Below are positions 19,184 through 28,614 of a DNA stretch of 64,000 nucleotides, in pieces. Numbering within the stretch: the first letter of the stretch is position 1; the number at the start of each line of letters is the position of its first letter. This stretch comes from Fimbriimonas ginsengisoli Gsoil 348 (GTDB taxonomy: Bacteria; Armatimonadota; Fimbriimonadia; Fimbriimonadales; Fimbriimonadaceae): the NCBI RefSeq assembly GCF_000724625.1, contig NZ_CP007139.1:372001-436000 (forward strand), given 5' to 3'. The translations under genes and the position numbers were made by a program. The notes beneath the pieces were generated by a model. It was not told where the DNA came from, searched no databases, and worked only from the letters and a program-made list of their open reading frames with translations.

Positions 19184-19927
19184 ATGTCCCCTATGGCCTC
19201 ATCGCGTGCCGACCGCCAGCCGGAGATCCCTCCCGACTACGACTATGACCTGTTGGCCAAGCGGTTTGGCATACGAAGACGCTCGTTTGGCTGGAGCATC
19301 GACGAATTAGCGAAACGTTCCGGCATCTCCCGCCATACGATCATGCGGCTGGAGAAAGGCTTACCGGCTCGGTACAGCTCTATTCGACGCGTCCGGGCGA
19401 AGCTCCAGTTCTTCTCGGAACAGCTCACCAAAAACTTCCAGGCGAGCCAACACTTTGCCGTCCATCGGGCGGAGAAAAACCGCTGGCTGGTGGGCCGAAG
19501 CCGCGACCGCCGTGGGCGGGACATTACGCACACCGACTTCCTGTACGTGGACGACCTCGCCGAGCGGGCGCGGCAAGCGGAGCTTGGCTTCCAGCCCTTC
19601 TTCACCTGCATGCTCCGAAGCGAGCTGCCGGACGGGGTGCTGGGACAAGCGATCATGGAACTGTACGCGCCGACCCCGTTCGACCGCCACTTCGGCGAGG
19701 AGTTCGTCTACTGCCTCGAGGGGACGTTGGAAATGACGGTCGAGGACGAAACCTGCACCCTCGTCGCTGGCGACTCGATGGTCTTCGACGCCACATCCGC
19801 CCACCGTTACGCGCCGGTTGCGGGCACCGTAACCCCCGCCCGCATCCTCGTCGTCGTCGGCATGCGCCCAAATGAAGCGGAGAAGGTCAAACGCCTGGAC
19901 AACCCGCCGAGAAACTGGGGTGTGTAG
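19184..19927 (+). CDS. XRE-family regulator with C-terminal cupin domain
   Basis: A 247-residue protein. Residues about 25-70 form an HTH (SIDELAKRSGISRHTIMRLEKG), and about 165-235 a cupin_2 barrel (EEFVYCLEGTLEMTV, then LVAGDSMVFDATSAHRYAP). By analogy with XRE-cupin regulators, the cupin should bind a small ligand that controls DNA binding. The HTH is followed by an atypical middle segment (about 85-160). It is divergent from the prepilin gene at 18198, so the 110-bp gap could hold a shared control region. A second ATG nine bases downstream is an alternative start. Confidence 0.85.
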   Translation: MSPMASSRADRQPEIPPDYDYDLLAKRFGIRRRSFGWSIDELAKRSGISRHTIMRLEKGLPARYSSIRRVRAKLQFFSEQLTKNFQASQHFAVHRAEKNRWLVGRSRDRRGRDITHTDFLYVDDLAERARQAELGFQPFFTCMLRSELPDGVLGQAIMELYAPTPFDRHFGEEFVYCLEGTLEMTVEDETCTLVAGDSMVFDATSAHRYAPVAGTVTPARILVVVGMRPNEAEKVKRLDNPPRNWGV

Positions 19928-19993
19928 AGCGGCGGACGCTTGCGTTTCGCGTTAACTAAGTTTATGATGCATGCCTCGCTTCGGTAACAAACT

Positions 19994-21706
19994 ATGACTT
20001 CTTACCTTGTCGTACTATCCGCATCCGGTAAGCCGCGAGAGGCGCTTCGGTTGGCGCGGCGGCTACAAGCACTCGGTCTTCCCGTCTGGGTGAGATCGAG
20101 CGAGACGGGCGTGAATACCTCGACCGAGAGAGAGTTGGCTCAAGCGATGGAGGCCAGCAGCGGCGTGGTCATCCTCGTAGACTCCGACCAGATCTCCTTC
20201 GCCGCGCTTCAAGATCTTAAGTGCGCATCCAGGTTCGACCTCCCGATGATCGCAATCCGCGATCAAGGAAACGCCCAGGTTCCCCAGGCCGCGGCTACCT
20301 TCGAGTTGAGCGAATTGACCTCGGCCGACCTCCTCGATGTTATTCGGCCCGAAGCCGAAGAGAAAATGGCGGCGCTCGACGGTCCTCCGCCCGTTCACTT
20401 CTTGCCAAACCCGGAGAGTGCACGGGCGGCGGCCGCCAACCATATCGGCGGATACAGAAATCCCGATCCGGGCTCGCGGTGGGCGATCGTCCTTCTGGCC
20501 TTTGCCTTGGCCGTCTCATTAATGGAGACGTGGCACTCCATTGCCACCTTCTTCTTGTTGGATAAGGATTCTCCAGAACGACTCTTCTATCACGCAAGTG
20601 AAATCGATTTCTGGAGCATCGTCTTCCTCGCCTCGACGGTTATCGCAGGGATTCCGTACTTGATATGGTTCAATCGGTCCTATAAGAATCTAATCACGTT
20701 AGGCAATAGCGACCTACAATATACTCCCGCGATGGCGACGGGCGGCTATTTCATTCCGTTGGCCAACCTGTACATTCCGGCGGCCACTATGCAAACCCTG
20801 TGGAAGGGAACGGATACGAGCGGTTCCCTGAGCGACCTCTACGCATGGAAGAAGAGCGACGGATCCGTCCTAGTCGGATTCTGGTGGGCTTGGTGGCTAG
20901 CCGCGATGATCGTTCCCCGGCTCGCCCGACAAGAAGTACAAAGACTGAGCCATGTCACCGACGAAAAACTAAAAGCGGATGGATTCAGGTCCGCGCTTTC
21001 TTTCTACATCTTCGCTGATTTAGCCCAAATCCTTGCCGCAATTTGCATCATCGCCATCGTCGTAACGATCGGTAACCGGATGTGGGATCGGTATCGCCGA
21101 TACTCAACCGAGATTGCCGGAGTTACCCCGGAACCAAGGCCCAAATCAAATTGGGCCGGCCAAATCGTCGTCGGAGCGATTCTTTTGACGGGTCTCATCT
21201 TCGTCGGCGTTACTCACCAGTCGACCAACCAACTTCCACCAACGGAATGGCACTCGATTGAGCAGCGTGAGAACGGCTTTTCAGTCGAAATGCCGGGACA
21301 GATGGTCCCTCAAGGGTCGCTACCGGAACCAGGGCGTCATCAACTCCTATCAAGCACCCCTTATGGCGGCTTCATGGTGGTTGAGGAAAGCTCTGACGAG
21401 GCGTTCCCTTCCGACTTGACATTCGAACAACTGAAGTCAGTCGCCAACCTGGCCCTCAAGCCGCTGGTCGAGGCCGTTGGAAAAATCCAAGGCGAGCCTT
21501 CTCGAGCCATGGTTAACGGCAAGCTGGGAGTCCAGATGGACTTTACGCCGATAGATTCAGGCTCAGGCAAAAAGTGGACGTTCGGTCAGGCGATCTTCCT
21601 GTTAAAGGGCAAACACTTTTTCTGCCTACTTGCCTTTGGCGCCCCCGATAAACATGTAACTGACGACGCCGCTCGGTTCATATCGTCCTTCCGCGCAGTA
21701 GATTAG
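19994..21706 (+). CDS. TIR-like domain fused to a DUF4328 membrane domain
   Basis: In this 570-residue protein, residues 1-105 look like a TIR-type flavodoxin fold (YLVVLSASGKPREALRLA at the start; SSGVVILVDSDQISFAAL). The usual catalytic Glu after the conserved Trp/Cys is not evident, so NADase activity is doubtful. A spacer leads to four or so membrane segments (about 155-375). The core YLIWFNRSYKNL, LGNSDLQYTPAMATGGYFIPLANLYIP and TLWKG (given in parts) is typical of DUF4328. A soluble C-terminal domain (about 410-570) resembles small beta-rich exported domains. The gene below is probably in the same operon. Confidence 0.7.
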   Translation: MTSYLVVLSASGKPREALRLARRLQALGLPVWVRSSETGVNTSTERELAQAMEASSGVVILVDSDQISFAALQDLKCASRFDLPMIAIRDQGNAQVPQAAATFELSELTSADLLDVIRPEAEEKMAALDGPPPVHFLPNPESARAAAANHIGGYRNPDPGSRWAIVLLAFALAVSLMETWHSIATFFLLDKDSPERLFYHASEIDFWSIVFLASTVIAGIPYLIWFNRSYKNLITLGNSDLQYTPAMATGGYFIPLANLYIPAATMQTLWKGTDTSGSLSDLYAWKKSDGSVLVGFWWAWWLAAMIVPRLARQEVQRLSHVTDEKLKADGFRSALSFYIFADLAQILAAICIIAIVVTIGNRMWDRYRRYSTEIAGVTPEPRPKSNWAGQIVVGAILLTGLIFVGVTHQSTNQLPPTEWHSIEQRENGFSVEMPGQMVPQGSLPEPGRHQLLSSTPYGGFMVVEESSDEAFPSDLTFEQLKSVANLALKPLVEAVGKIQGEPSRAMVNGKLGVQMDFTPIDSGSGKKWTFGQAIFLLKGKHFFCLLAFGAPDKHVTDDAARFISSFRAVD

Positions 21707-21715
21707 AAGAAGGCT

Positions 21716-21964
21716 ATGTCGACTGACCTAAGCGCCCTTCATCGACGGTCGAGTCATCATCGGTACGAGGTTGAGAAGAGCGTCGAGTGCGGCTGTTTTC
21801 ATTGCCTTGCAATATATCCGCCCGAGGAAATCGTCGAGTGGATCGACCAAGACCAAACCGCCCTTTGCCCAAGATGCAAAATCGATTCCGTAATCGGTTT
21901 CGACTCGCCGGTATCCGTCGACCTATTGGGACAAATGCGCGACTACTGGTTCAGCACGCAATGA
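21716..21964 (+). CDS. Small zinc-ribbon-like protein
   Basis: An 82-residue cytoplasmic protein with two Cys pairs, VECGCFHC and ALCPRCKID, spaced as in a zinc ribbon. The C-terminus (DLLGQMRDYWF) is helical. Similar short proteins are known in many bacteria without a defined function. It starts 9 bp after the TIR-like/DUF4328 gene and so is probably cotranscribed. Confidence 0.75.
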   Translation: MSTDLSALHRRSSHHRYEVEKSVECGCFHCLAIYPPEEIVEWIDQDQTALCPRCKIDSVIGFDSPVSVDLLGQMRDYWFSTQ

Positions 21965-21969
21965 CCTTC

Positions 21970-22035
21970 CCCTTTGCGTCTTAGCGCCTTTGCGTGACCA
22001 ATTTGACTCACACAAAGGCGTTAAGACGCAAAGGG
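21970..22035. terminator. Long inverted repeat between convergent genes
   Basis: The left arm (21970-21997, CCCTTTGCGTCTTAGCGCCT and on) and right arm (22008-22035) are inverted copies with only a few mismatches, around a 10-nt loop. This probably acts as a bidirectional terminator. The right arm contains the stop codon of the GH116 gene. CTTTGCG words also occur in the 14435-14499 repeat. Confidence 0.65.
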
Positions 22036-24402
22036 AGAGGGGAGATGCCCTTCGATGACTCTAACGTCGAGCCGGCCGTCGGGATGGCGTTCGGCGACTC
22101 CCCAAGCTCCCGGTACGCTCCAAAACGAGCGGAACGGCTCTTGGCGGAACGCCAGGACGCCATCCACCGCATCGTAACGCATTCCCGTGAGCGCCAAGAT
22201 CATTCCGTACGAGGCGAGCGCGCGGGCGTAGTGGGAGCCGCATTCGAACTCGTTCCAGGGATTCCTCCGGACGCCATCGTACCGTTGGCGGATCCCCTTC
22301 AGAATCGCCCGCGCCTCGTCTTCCATCCCCTCCAGAGCGAGGTGGGTGGCGACCTGGTACTCGATGCCGGTCCAGACCTCGTCCGAATAGACGAACGGAT
22401 AGAACGGCATGCCGCCCTCCGGCCAGGTGCAGAGCAGCAATCCGGCCTCATCTCCAAACGCGTAGATCCGCTGCAGGTTCTCGTGCTCGCCGAGCGGCGC
22501 GCGGAAGTTGAGGCGGTACATGCTCGCCAGCGCCGCTCGCACCATCTGGCTATCTACAAGGTGACCTAGCCCGGCGATGCCGGCGCTAAGCTGGCCGAAG
22601 AGCTGATCGCTCAAGCAGCCCGGCCCGTGTTGATACCGGGGCGATTCCGGCGCCGTGAAGTCGCCGAGTTGGATGAAGAACTCGCCGTTCCAAAGCCGCT
22701 CCATCGTAAGCTTGGCCCCGGCTTTTTCTAGTTCGGAGTACCGCGCGGCCACCGGATCCGCAAGGTGGTCGGCCATTACCGCCATCGCCCTAAGGGCGGC
22801 GAGATAGAAGAATTGGGTGAGCGGGTTCGGCCCCTCGAAGTTGATGTCGTACGTGTTGTGCATGTCGCCGTCGACCAAGCCGTCTTGGTCGCGGTCCCAC
22901 TGCACCCATGCAAACGCCATCGCCTGCTTCAACGCGGGCCAGGTTCGGCGGAGCCACTCTTCGTCGCCGGTCAACCGCCATTCGCGGTAGGCCTGCACGA
23001 TTTGACCCAACTGCCCGTCGCTGGCCGCGTGCCACAACGGAGTCTCTTGCGCCATGGGTAGCGGAATGCGAAAGCGCATCGCCCCCTCTTTACCGAGCGG
23101 GCCGCAGTTGAACCCATTGGCGAACGCGCTGTCGAGGAAGCTGCGTTGAATCTCGGGGAATAAGTACACGTGCGCCAGGGCATAGTTCCACACATGCGAG
23201 CAGGTCCCGTCGCAACACCCTTCCTGCGGCGAGCACCCTTCCCACGCCCAAAACGAGCCGTCTTCGATGCGGATCAGGGTGGGAGAATGGAGCGTCGAGA
23301 GCGTCGCTCCGACCGACTCCAGCACCTCTGCCCCCAAGCTTCCGCCGTACAACGCCTCTTCAAAGGCGAGCGTCCGGTCGGTCAGCTCTTGCCGCCGGGA
23401 GAGTAGCTCGGCCGCGGCCGCCGTGGCACTTGGCCATTCGGTTGCGTAGTGAGCCGTCCAGGTGGGGCCTTCGTCGGCCAGAGTCTTCTTGGCGGTCGGA
23501 AAGCGCCACGAGATCACGAACGGGATCTCTGCGCTTTCGCCCGGCGCAAGGCGCACCCGGCACGCCACCGTGCCCGGCATCCGGGCGCCGGACGGCTTCC
23601 CGTCGTGTTGGGCGAGGCCGCCGTCTTGCCGGAACCGGTTCCAGAACGCGCGGACCGAATCCCACCACCCTTCTTCGGACCACCGATCGAGCGTTTCGAC
23701 ATCCGACCAGTCGGTGGCCAGCACCACCTCTCCGCCGCGCACATCCCCCTCTTCGTACCGTGCATTCGTGAAGCGGATTCCGGTCAGACCGTTCTCGCCG
23801 AACGCTTCGTTAACCGCCTGATCCTTCTTCGCATCCGCCTCCCCGTAGCCGACGGGGTTCTCAATCGACCAAGCGAGACACGCCTCGACCGTCTTGTCGC
23901 CGCGGTTCGTAAGCTTATAGGTAAGAGATGCGGCGGGAAAAGAGGAAGACCGGACGTCCTGCGGGATGAAAGGATTGAGCGCCGAGAGCTCCACTTGAAG
24001 AGGAAAACCCGCCTTCTCGAACTCGAGCCTTGCGACCGGGAAGGTGCCGGTGAACCTCACCGCTTCGAACCCCGGCAGCCCGTCCATTTGACGGAAGAAC
24101 CGGCCATGGCCGTACGACCAGAAGTCGGTTACCTCTCCCGCCCAGTCGCGTAGCCGTGGCCCCTGCACGGTGACCGCCTTCGGCTCGCCCCCGTCCTCCA
24201 AAACCCACAGGGCCGGAAAGGTGTAGTTCAGCCAACTACCCTTGTTCGGCCGGCCAAAGATCTCCCAATCCTTCAGACCTCCCCGCCCATCGAGGCTGAC
24301 GCACCCCGTTCCGATGCCGCCGAGCGGGAACGCCAGCTCCGTCAGGTGCGATCCGGTCCGCGTATACGGCGACGCGTCGAAGGAAGGTCGAAAGAGGCCC
24401 AT
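22021..24402 (-). CDS. Glycoside hydrolase family 116 protein (beta-glucosidase / glucosylceramidase-like)
   Basis: This 793-residue protein follows the GH116 layout: N-terminal beta domain (FPLGGIGTGCVSLDGRGGLKDWEI, in parts) and C-terminal (alpha/alpha)6 barrel. FWAWEGCSPQEGCCDGTCSH and WNYALAHVYLFPEI, then HNTYDINFEGPNPLTQFFYL, fall in the barrel (given in parts). It has no signal peptide. GH116 enzymes act on beta-glucosides, beta-xylosides, N-acetylglucosaminides or glucosylceramide; the substrate is not assignable here. Its last three codons and stop are made by the inverted repeat at 21970-22035. It is 51 bp downstream of fkp on the same strand. Confidence 0.9.
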   Translation of the reverse strand: MGLFRPSFDASPYTRTGSHLTELAFPLGGIGTGCVSLDGRGGLKDWEIFGRPNKGSWLNYTFPALWVLEDGGEPKAVTVQGPRLRDWAGEVTDFWSYGHGRFFRQMDGLPGFEAVRFTGTFPVARLEFEKAGFPLQVELSALNPFIPQDVRSSSFPAASLTYKLTNRGDKTVEACLAWSIENPVGYGEADAKKDQAVNEAFGENGLTGIRFTNARYEEGDVRGGEVVLATDWSDVETLDRWSEEGWWDSVRAFWNRFRQDGGLAQHDGKPSGARMPGTVACRVRLAPGESAEIPFVISWRFPTAKKTLADEGPTWTAHYATEWPSATAAAAELLSRRQELTDRTLAFEEALYGGSLGAEVLESVGATLSTLHSPTLIRIEDGSFWAWEGCSPQEGCCDGTCSHVWNYALAHVYLFPEIQRSFLDSAFANGFNCGPLGKEGAMRFRIPLPMAQETPLWHAASDGQLGQIVQAYREWRLTGDEEWLRRTWPALKQAMAFAWVQWDRDQDGLVDGDMHNTYDINFEGPNPLTQFFYLAALRAMAVMADHLADPVAARYSELEKAGAKLTMERLWNGEFFIQLGDFTAPESPRYQHGPGCLSDQLFGQLSAGIAGLGHLVDSQMVRAALASMYRLNFRAPLGEHENLQRIYAFGDEAGLLLCTWPEGGMPFYPFVYSDEVWTGIEYQVATHLALEGMEDEARAILKGIRQRYDGVRRNPWNEFECGSHYARALASYGMILALTGMRYDAVDGVLAFRQEPFRSFWSVPGAWGVAERHPDGRLDVRVIEGHLPSPFAS

Positions 24403-24452
24403 CGCGGCAGTATAGCGCGGGCCTGGCGAACGGTTTAGCCCCTCACAGGCGA

Positions 24453-27302
24453 TTAGCTCTTCGTAACCTCGAGCCCGGTTTGCGAGACTTTAAAATCGAA
24501 GAATCGAGCCCGGTCGGAGGGTGGGGCGGTTTCTAGAATCGATCGAACTCTCAGGGCGGCGTCTTGGTCCTTCGCGATCATAAAGAGGAAGCCGCCGCCC
24601 CCCGCGCCCAAAAGCTTGGCGCCGAGGAGATAGTCCTCCACCTTCGCCAGAATCGCCTGGACCGGAGGCGGGTTGGTACCGGAATCGAGCTCCTGGTTGA
24701 GCTGCCAGCTCCGACGCACCGCCGCCCCCAGCGCATCCATGTGGTTTCTTTGGATAGCGTCGGCGGTCGGCTGAACGTTCTCGCGGATCTTTCGGAGAGT
24801 ATCGAGGCGTGGGCCGGAGTTGAGGAACATTCCGCGCACGATTTCCCGGAGCACGCTCTTGGCGACTCGGGTGATACCCGTGTAATAAAGGAGGGCGACG
24901 TGGTTCGCGTTTTCCGGCCCAAGAAGCCGGTCGGGAAGCCAACGGCAGGTGGGATTCTGGACCAGTCCCGGGCCGGTTTCCAAGTCTTTGATACCCGGCA
25001 AGCAGCCACCCACCTGGTCTTGCCAACCACCTCCCGTGCTGAGAATCTGCTCCAGGGCGAGGGTTCTGGCCATGACATCGCTTTGAGACCAACCAAGGTT
25101 GCAGAATTCGCTAAGCGAGGCAAGGATGGTCGAAGCAAGGATACTGCTCGTGCCAAGCCCGGAACCCTTGGGGACCGCCGCCAAAAGCGACATCTCGATT
25201 CCTCCCCCAAACCGTTCGAGAGCCCGCTCGAGGGTTCCGCCTTCGGGCTCCGGCGAGAAACCGGCGAGCGAGAGAGCGGCTTGCGCCAACGAGAATTCCG
25301 ATCGCTCGGTGAGGTCCCCCGCGAGCTCCTCGAACGAAGAGAAGCGGCGCTCGGTCCCCAGGTCGATCGATCGTAGGAGGACGTCCTTTCGCTCCGAACG
25401 CCGGACGAACACCTGCACCGGCGGCTGACCATTCAACTCCACCGCCACGTTGAGAACGCGGCCGCCGTTCAGCAGGCAGTAAGGGGGGGTGTCGGTCCAT
25501 CCGCCGGCGAGATCGAACCGAAGCGGCGACCTTCCCCATACGATCTGATCCGACGCCACGCCGCAGGTCGGCGAACTCATCGCAGGGACGTTGTCGAGGA
25601 CGGCTCGGCGAAGGGTGCCAAAGGCCTCCCCTTCCGCCTGCTCCCACTCGGCCGCTCCGCGTAGTCGCAGCAGGGCGGAGCGGAACATGCCGTCGTGCAT
25701 CTGCTTGACAAGGGATGCGTCCTCGCCAAGCGGCAACGGCTCGAAGTCGGGCTGATCCCGGTGAAGTATCTCTGCGGATCGTTCGAGGTCGAGGGAGTAG
25801 AAGATGCTCGTCGCATGGTTGCGCTGCATCGCCTTCAACGAGCGCGAGGCAAACTCGGCCCGCTGCGAATAAATCCGGTCGACGTTCGCCGCCGAGAGGA
25901 GATCGCTCGCTGAAAGCCTTCTCGCCTCGATCCAACGCTCCCGCATTTCCGGATGCGCATTCGCATCGATCATCCAAGCCACTAAAGATTCGTCGGAATC
26001 GCTCCCCTCTAAAACCGGGAAGAGAAGCGTCGCCTGAATATCGGTCCCGGGAGACTGGTCGAGGGTGAGGTTTCGCTCGCGGAGCCACTGGGATAGCGGT
26101 CTGCCCAAGAACCTGGTCGAATCGTCTTCGATCGGTCCCTTGAACGGGTCGTCGAAACCGTAGATCCTGGCGCAAATGCCCTTCTCCGAAACCGGAACCA
26201 TGTCGAGACAGACCCCACGCGGCAAAGTCAAACCCCAGCGGTTCCGGGGAATGCCGGTAACGACGTTCTCACCTTCCAGAGTCCAGGTTGGCGGAACGTG
26301 CGAGTTCTCCACCCAGTACGCATGGCCGGCCTGAAAAGGTGGGGGACCATCGAATTCCGCATTCTGTACATGCTGGTTCGGGTGCCGGCGAGAGGCGCTG
26401 AGGAAGCCGAGAGGGGAGGCGTGATGGGCTTGGTCGTGCAGCTCGGTTACCGATTCGATAAGCTGCCGCGACGTTCCGAAGTGAAGGAACTCCCCTTGGA
26501 TCGGCACGACCGCGGAGGTCAATGCATTCACCAGCGGATCGTCGGCAACCGGATGGCGGCCGAGAGCCGGTCCGAAGTCGGAATACAGCTCATATTCTTT
26601 CAGCGTCCCGCCCTGGTCCGGATTTTCGAGTCCGCTCCGTTCCAGCAAGGCACGGACGGCGTCCTCGGACAAGAGCCAGATACCGGTATCGAGAAAGCAG
26701 TCGTGAGTGACCGCGAGCGCTCGTGTGCGATCGGGGGCCGGTTTCTGTAGAAACATCGCGAGCGAATCGGGCTGATCGTGGCTTATGAAGAAGGCGCCGA
26801 AGCTTTGCGCCGTCTCCGCGTCCGTTCGCATCCCGAGGCAGACGACGTCCGCGTCCGGAATGTCGGCGGGCAGTGTCGTCGGTCGAAGCAGGGCGTCCCC
26901 GCTCACGACCATCACTCTTAAACAATCGGGACTCCGCTCGAAAAGCTGGTCGCAAAGTCCAACCTGCAAGTCGATCAACGCTTGATCCGGTTTCTGGCCG
27001 ATGGAACCACGGAGGGCGGGGATCGGCATCAATGCTTTTCCGACCACGGCGTAAGCCGGAAGCCGCCGGCTCTGGCCCCCGGCATGGATAACGATTCGGC
27101 GCTCGGCGCGCAACCAATCGTAAAAACGCTGGTTACCGCTTGCACGCCAAGCGGCCAGAAGCGCATTGGCGGTACCTCCGCCGGAGCCTAACGGGTATGG
27201 GTCATGGGCCGCAAACCAATCCGGTTCCGCGCGGGACTCCAGACGGTTGAAAACGGGGGCCATCGTGGACGGCAACGTGACCAGCCTCTGTGGTGAAGGC
27301 AT
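24453..27302 (-). CDS. fkp: Bifunctional L-fucokinase / GDP-fucose pyrophosphorylase
   Basis: The 949-residue length and order match Bacteroides-type Fkp. The N-terminal half is a nucleotidyltransferase (IHAGGQSRRLPAYAVVGKAL at about residue 73). The C-terminal half is a GHMP kinase, with AVPKGSGLGTSSILASTI (about residue 711) binding ATP and LGAGGGGFLFMIA (about residue 895) as the third GHMP motif. It would convert L-fucose to fucose-1-phosphate and then GDP-fucose for glycan fucosylation. It is upstream of GH116 and preceded by a strong hairpin. The start is ATG 27302. Confidence 0.9.
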   Translation of the reverse strand: MPSPQRLVTLPSTMAPVFNRLESRAEPDWFAAHDPYPLGSGGGTANALLAAWRASGNQRFYDWLRAERRIVIHAGGQSRRLPAYAVVGKALMPIPALRGSIGQKPDQALIDLQVGLCDQLFERSPDCLRVMVVSGDALLRPTTLPADIPDADVVCLGMRTDAETAQSFGAFFISHDQPDSLAMFLQKPAPDRTRALAVTHDCFLDTGIWLLSEDAVRALLERSGLENPDQGGTLKEYELYSDFGPALGRHPVADDPLVNALTSAVVPIQGEFLHFGTSRQLIESVTELHDQAHHASPLGFLSASRRHPNQHVQNAEFDGPPPFQAGHAYWVENSHVPPTWTLEGENVVTGIPRNRWGLTLPRGVCLDMVPVSEKGICARIYGFDDPFKGPIEDDSTRFLGRPLSQWLRERNLTLDQSPGTDIQATLLFPVLEGSDSDESLVAWMIDANAHPEMRERWIEARRLSASDLLSAANVDRIYSQRAEFASRSLKAMQRNHATSIFYSLDLERSAEILHRDQPDFEPLPLGEDASLVKQMHDGMFRSALLRLRGAAEWEQAEGEAFGTLRRAVLDNVPAMSSPTCGVASDQIVWGRSPLRFDLAGGWTDTPPYCLLNGGRVLNVAVELNGQPPVQVFVRRSERKDVLLRSIDLGTERRFSSFEELAGDLTERSEFSLAQAALSLAGFSPEPEGGTLERALERFGGGIEMSLLAAVPKGSGLGTSSILASTILASLSEFCNLGWSQSDVMARTLALEQILSTGGGWQDQVGGCLPGIKDLETGPGLVQNPTCRWLPDRLLGPENANHVALLYYTGITRVAKSVLREIVRGMFLNSGPRLDTLRKIRENVQPTADAIQRNHMDALGAAVRRSWQLNQELDSGTNPPPVQAILAKVEDYLLGAKLLGAGGGGFLFMIAKDQDAALRVRSILETAPPSDRARFFDFKVSQTGLEVTKS

Positions 27303-27390
27303 ATGCCCCCAGCTTACGCCGTAGGCGGTTGATCAGGCTTGGGGGATCGCTGGTCTCCAGACCGGCACTTCCGGACTCCCTCACCCCCAA

Positions 27391-27437
27391 CCCCCTCTCC
27401 CTCCTCGGGCACGAGCATCCCGAGGAGGGAGAGGGGG
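27391..27437. terminator. Perfect 19-bp stem-loop after the citrate lyase operon
   Basis: The left arm (27391-27409) and right arm (27419-27437) are exact reverse complements (CCCCCTCTCCCTCCTCGGG), separated by a 9-nt loop. It lies 17 bp after the serine-hydrolase stop and 89 bp before the fkp start, so it probably ends the long upstream operon. No T-run is seen, so it may be a repeat used as a terminator. Confidence 0.65.
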
Positions 27438-27453
27438 CTCCGGGATTCGGAGG

Positions 27454-28614
27454 TTATGGGCCGGTGAAGGCGGCGTTTAGCATGGTGTTGAACGTCTTGC
27501 GGACGGGGGAGACGTTGTCGAGGCCTTGGGCCATGAAGACGGCGACGATGCCGCGCTTCCGATCGGTCCAGAATTCCGTGCCGAAGGCGCCGGTGTGGCC
27601 AAACGAGCCGACCGGCTTGAGCGACACTTGGCCAGCGGGGCTTTTTACCACGGCGAAGCCGAGGCCGAAGCCTTGGGCGTCGCTGCCGTCCATCTGGAGC
27701 GAGCCGGTTTGCACGGCGGTCATCGCGTCTACCGCGGCGGGCGAAAGGAGGCGGTAACCGTGGAGAAATCCTCCCTCGGAGACGCACTGGAGGAGGGTTG
27801 CCATGTCGTCGGCCGTCGAGTACAGTCCACCCGCCGGGTTGGCGAAACGGGCTCCCTCCCGAAACGGATTCGCATCGAGTGGAACGAGCTTTCCGCGCTC
27901 CCGGACGTAGGTGTACGCCAATCGCGCATACCGGTTCTTGGGAGCGAAGAAGAACGTATCCTTCATCCCCAGCGGCCGGAAGATGCGCTCGCTCTCGAAC
28001 CGTTCCAGCGGCATGCCGGAGGCGATCTCGACGATCCGACCAAGCAACGAGAAGCCCGGCCCGCTATACCGGATTCGCTCTCCGGGCGACCCGACGAGCG
28101 GCTCCTTGGCGAGGAGGCCGGCATACTCGGCCAGGGTGAGCTTTCGCTTGCCGTCGTCGTCCATCCCCGCTGGATCGTTCGACCCGAAGCCGGCGGTGTG
28201 GGTCAAGAGCTGCCGAATCGTGGGCACCGACTCCGCGGCAGATAGGGTTCCGTCTTCCTGCCTAACTTTCGCCCGGTGAAGCAGGGGGAAATACTTGTCA
28301 ACCGGGTCGTCCAGATTCAGCAGACCGGCTTCGGCGCACATCACGACCGCGATCGCGGTAACCGGCTTCGTCATCGACATGATCTGAAAAATCGTGTCCC
28401 GCCTCATCAGATGCTTCGTTTCCAGATTGGCCCACCCCCGCGCGTCGAAGAAAGCGGTCCGGCCATGCCGGCGAACCAGCAGGACGGTGCCGGCCACCGC
28501 CCCCTCATCGACGTACTTCTGCATCCGAGGAGGAATCAACGCCAGTCGGGCGCTATCGAATCCGGCGGCATCGGGAGACATGGCGATCAATGGAAGTAGG
28601 AGAAAGGGGCTCAT
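27454..28614 (-). CDS. Serine hydrolase of the beta-lactamase / class C family
   Basis: About 386 residues from ATG 28614. The serine motif SxxK is SMTKPVTAIAV, with RYSGPGFSLLG in the position of the YxN region and SFGHTGAFGTEFW near the C-terminus, where HTG replaces KTG. These fit the esterase / D-aminopeptidase / AmpC-like family (Beta-lactamase Pfam domain). The N-terminus has a short hydrophobic stretch (PFLLLPLIAMS) consistent with export. The start overlaps the citF stop as ATGA; the longer in-frame N-terminus is out-competed by this coupled start. A true antibiotic beta-lactamase is unlikely. Confidence 0.85.
   Translation of the reverse strand: MSPFLLLPLIAMSPDAAGFDSARLALIPPRMQKYVDEGAVAGTVLLVRRHGRTAFFDARGWANLETKHLMRRDTIFQIMSMTKPVTAIAVVMCAEAGLLNLDDPVDKYFPLLHRAKVRQEDGTLSAAESVPTIRQLLTHTAGFGSNDPAGMDDDGKRKLTLAEYAGLLAKEPLVGSPGERIRYSGPGFSLLGRIVEIASGMPLERFESERIFRPLGMKDTFFFAPKNRYARLAYTYVRERGKLVPLDANPFREGARFANPAGGLYSTADDMATLLQCVSEGGFLHGYRLLSPAAVDAMTAVQTGSLQMDGSDAQGFGLGFAVVKSPAGQVSLKPVGSFGHTGAFGTEFWTDRKRGIVAVFMAQGLDNVSPVRKTFNTMLNAAFTGP

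Noticed and set aside
27454-28614. Antibiotic-resistance beta-lactamase
   Set aside because: SxxK is present but the other motifs are of the esterase/peptidase-like family, and it sits in a metabolic operon.
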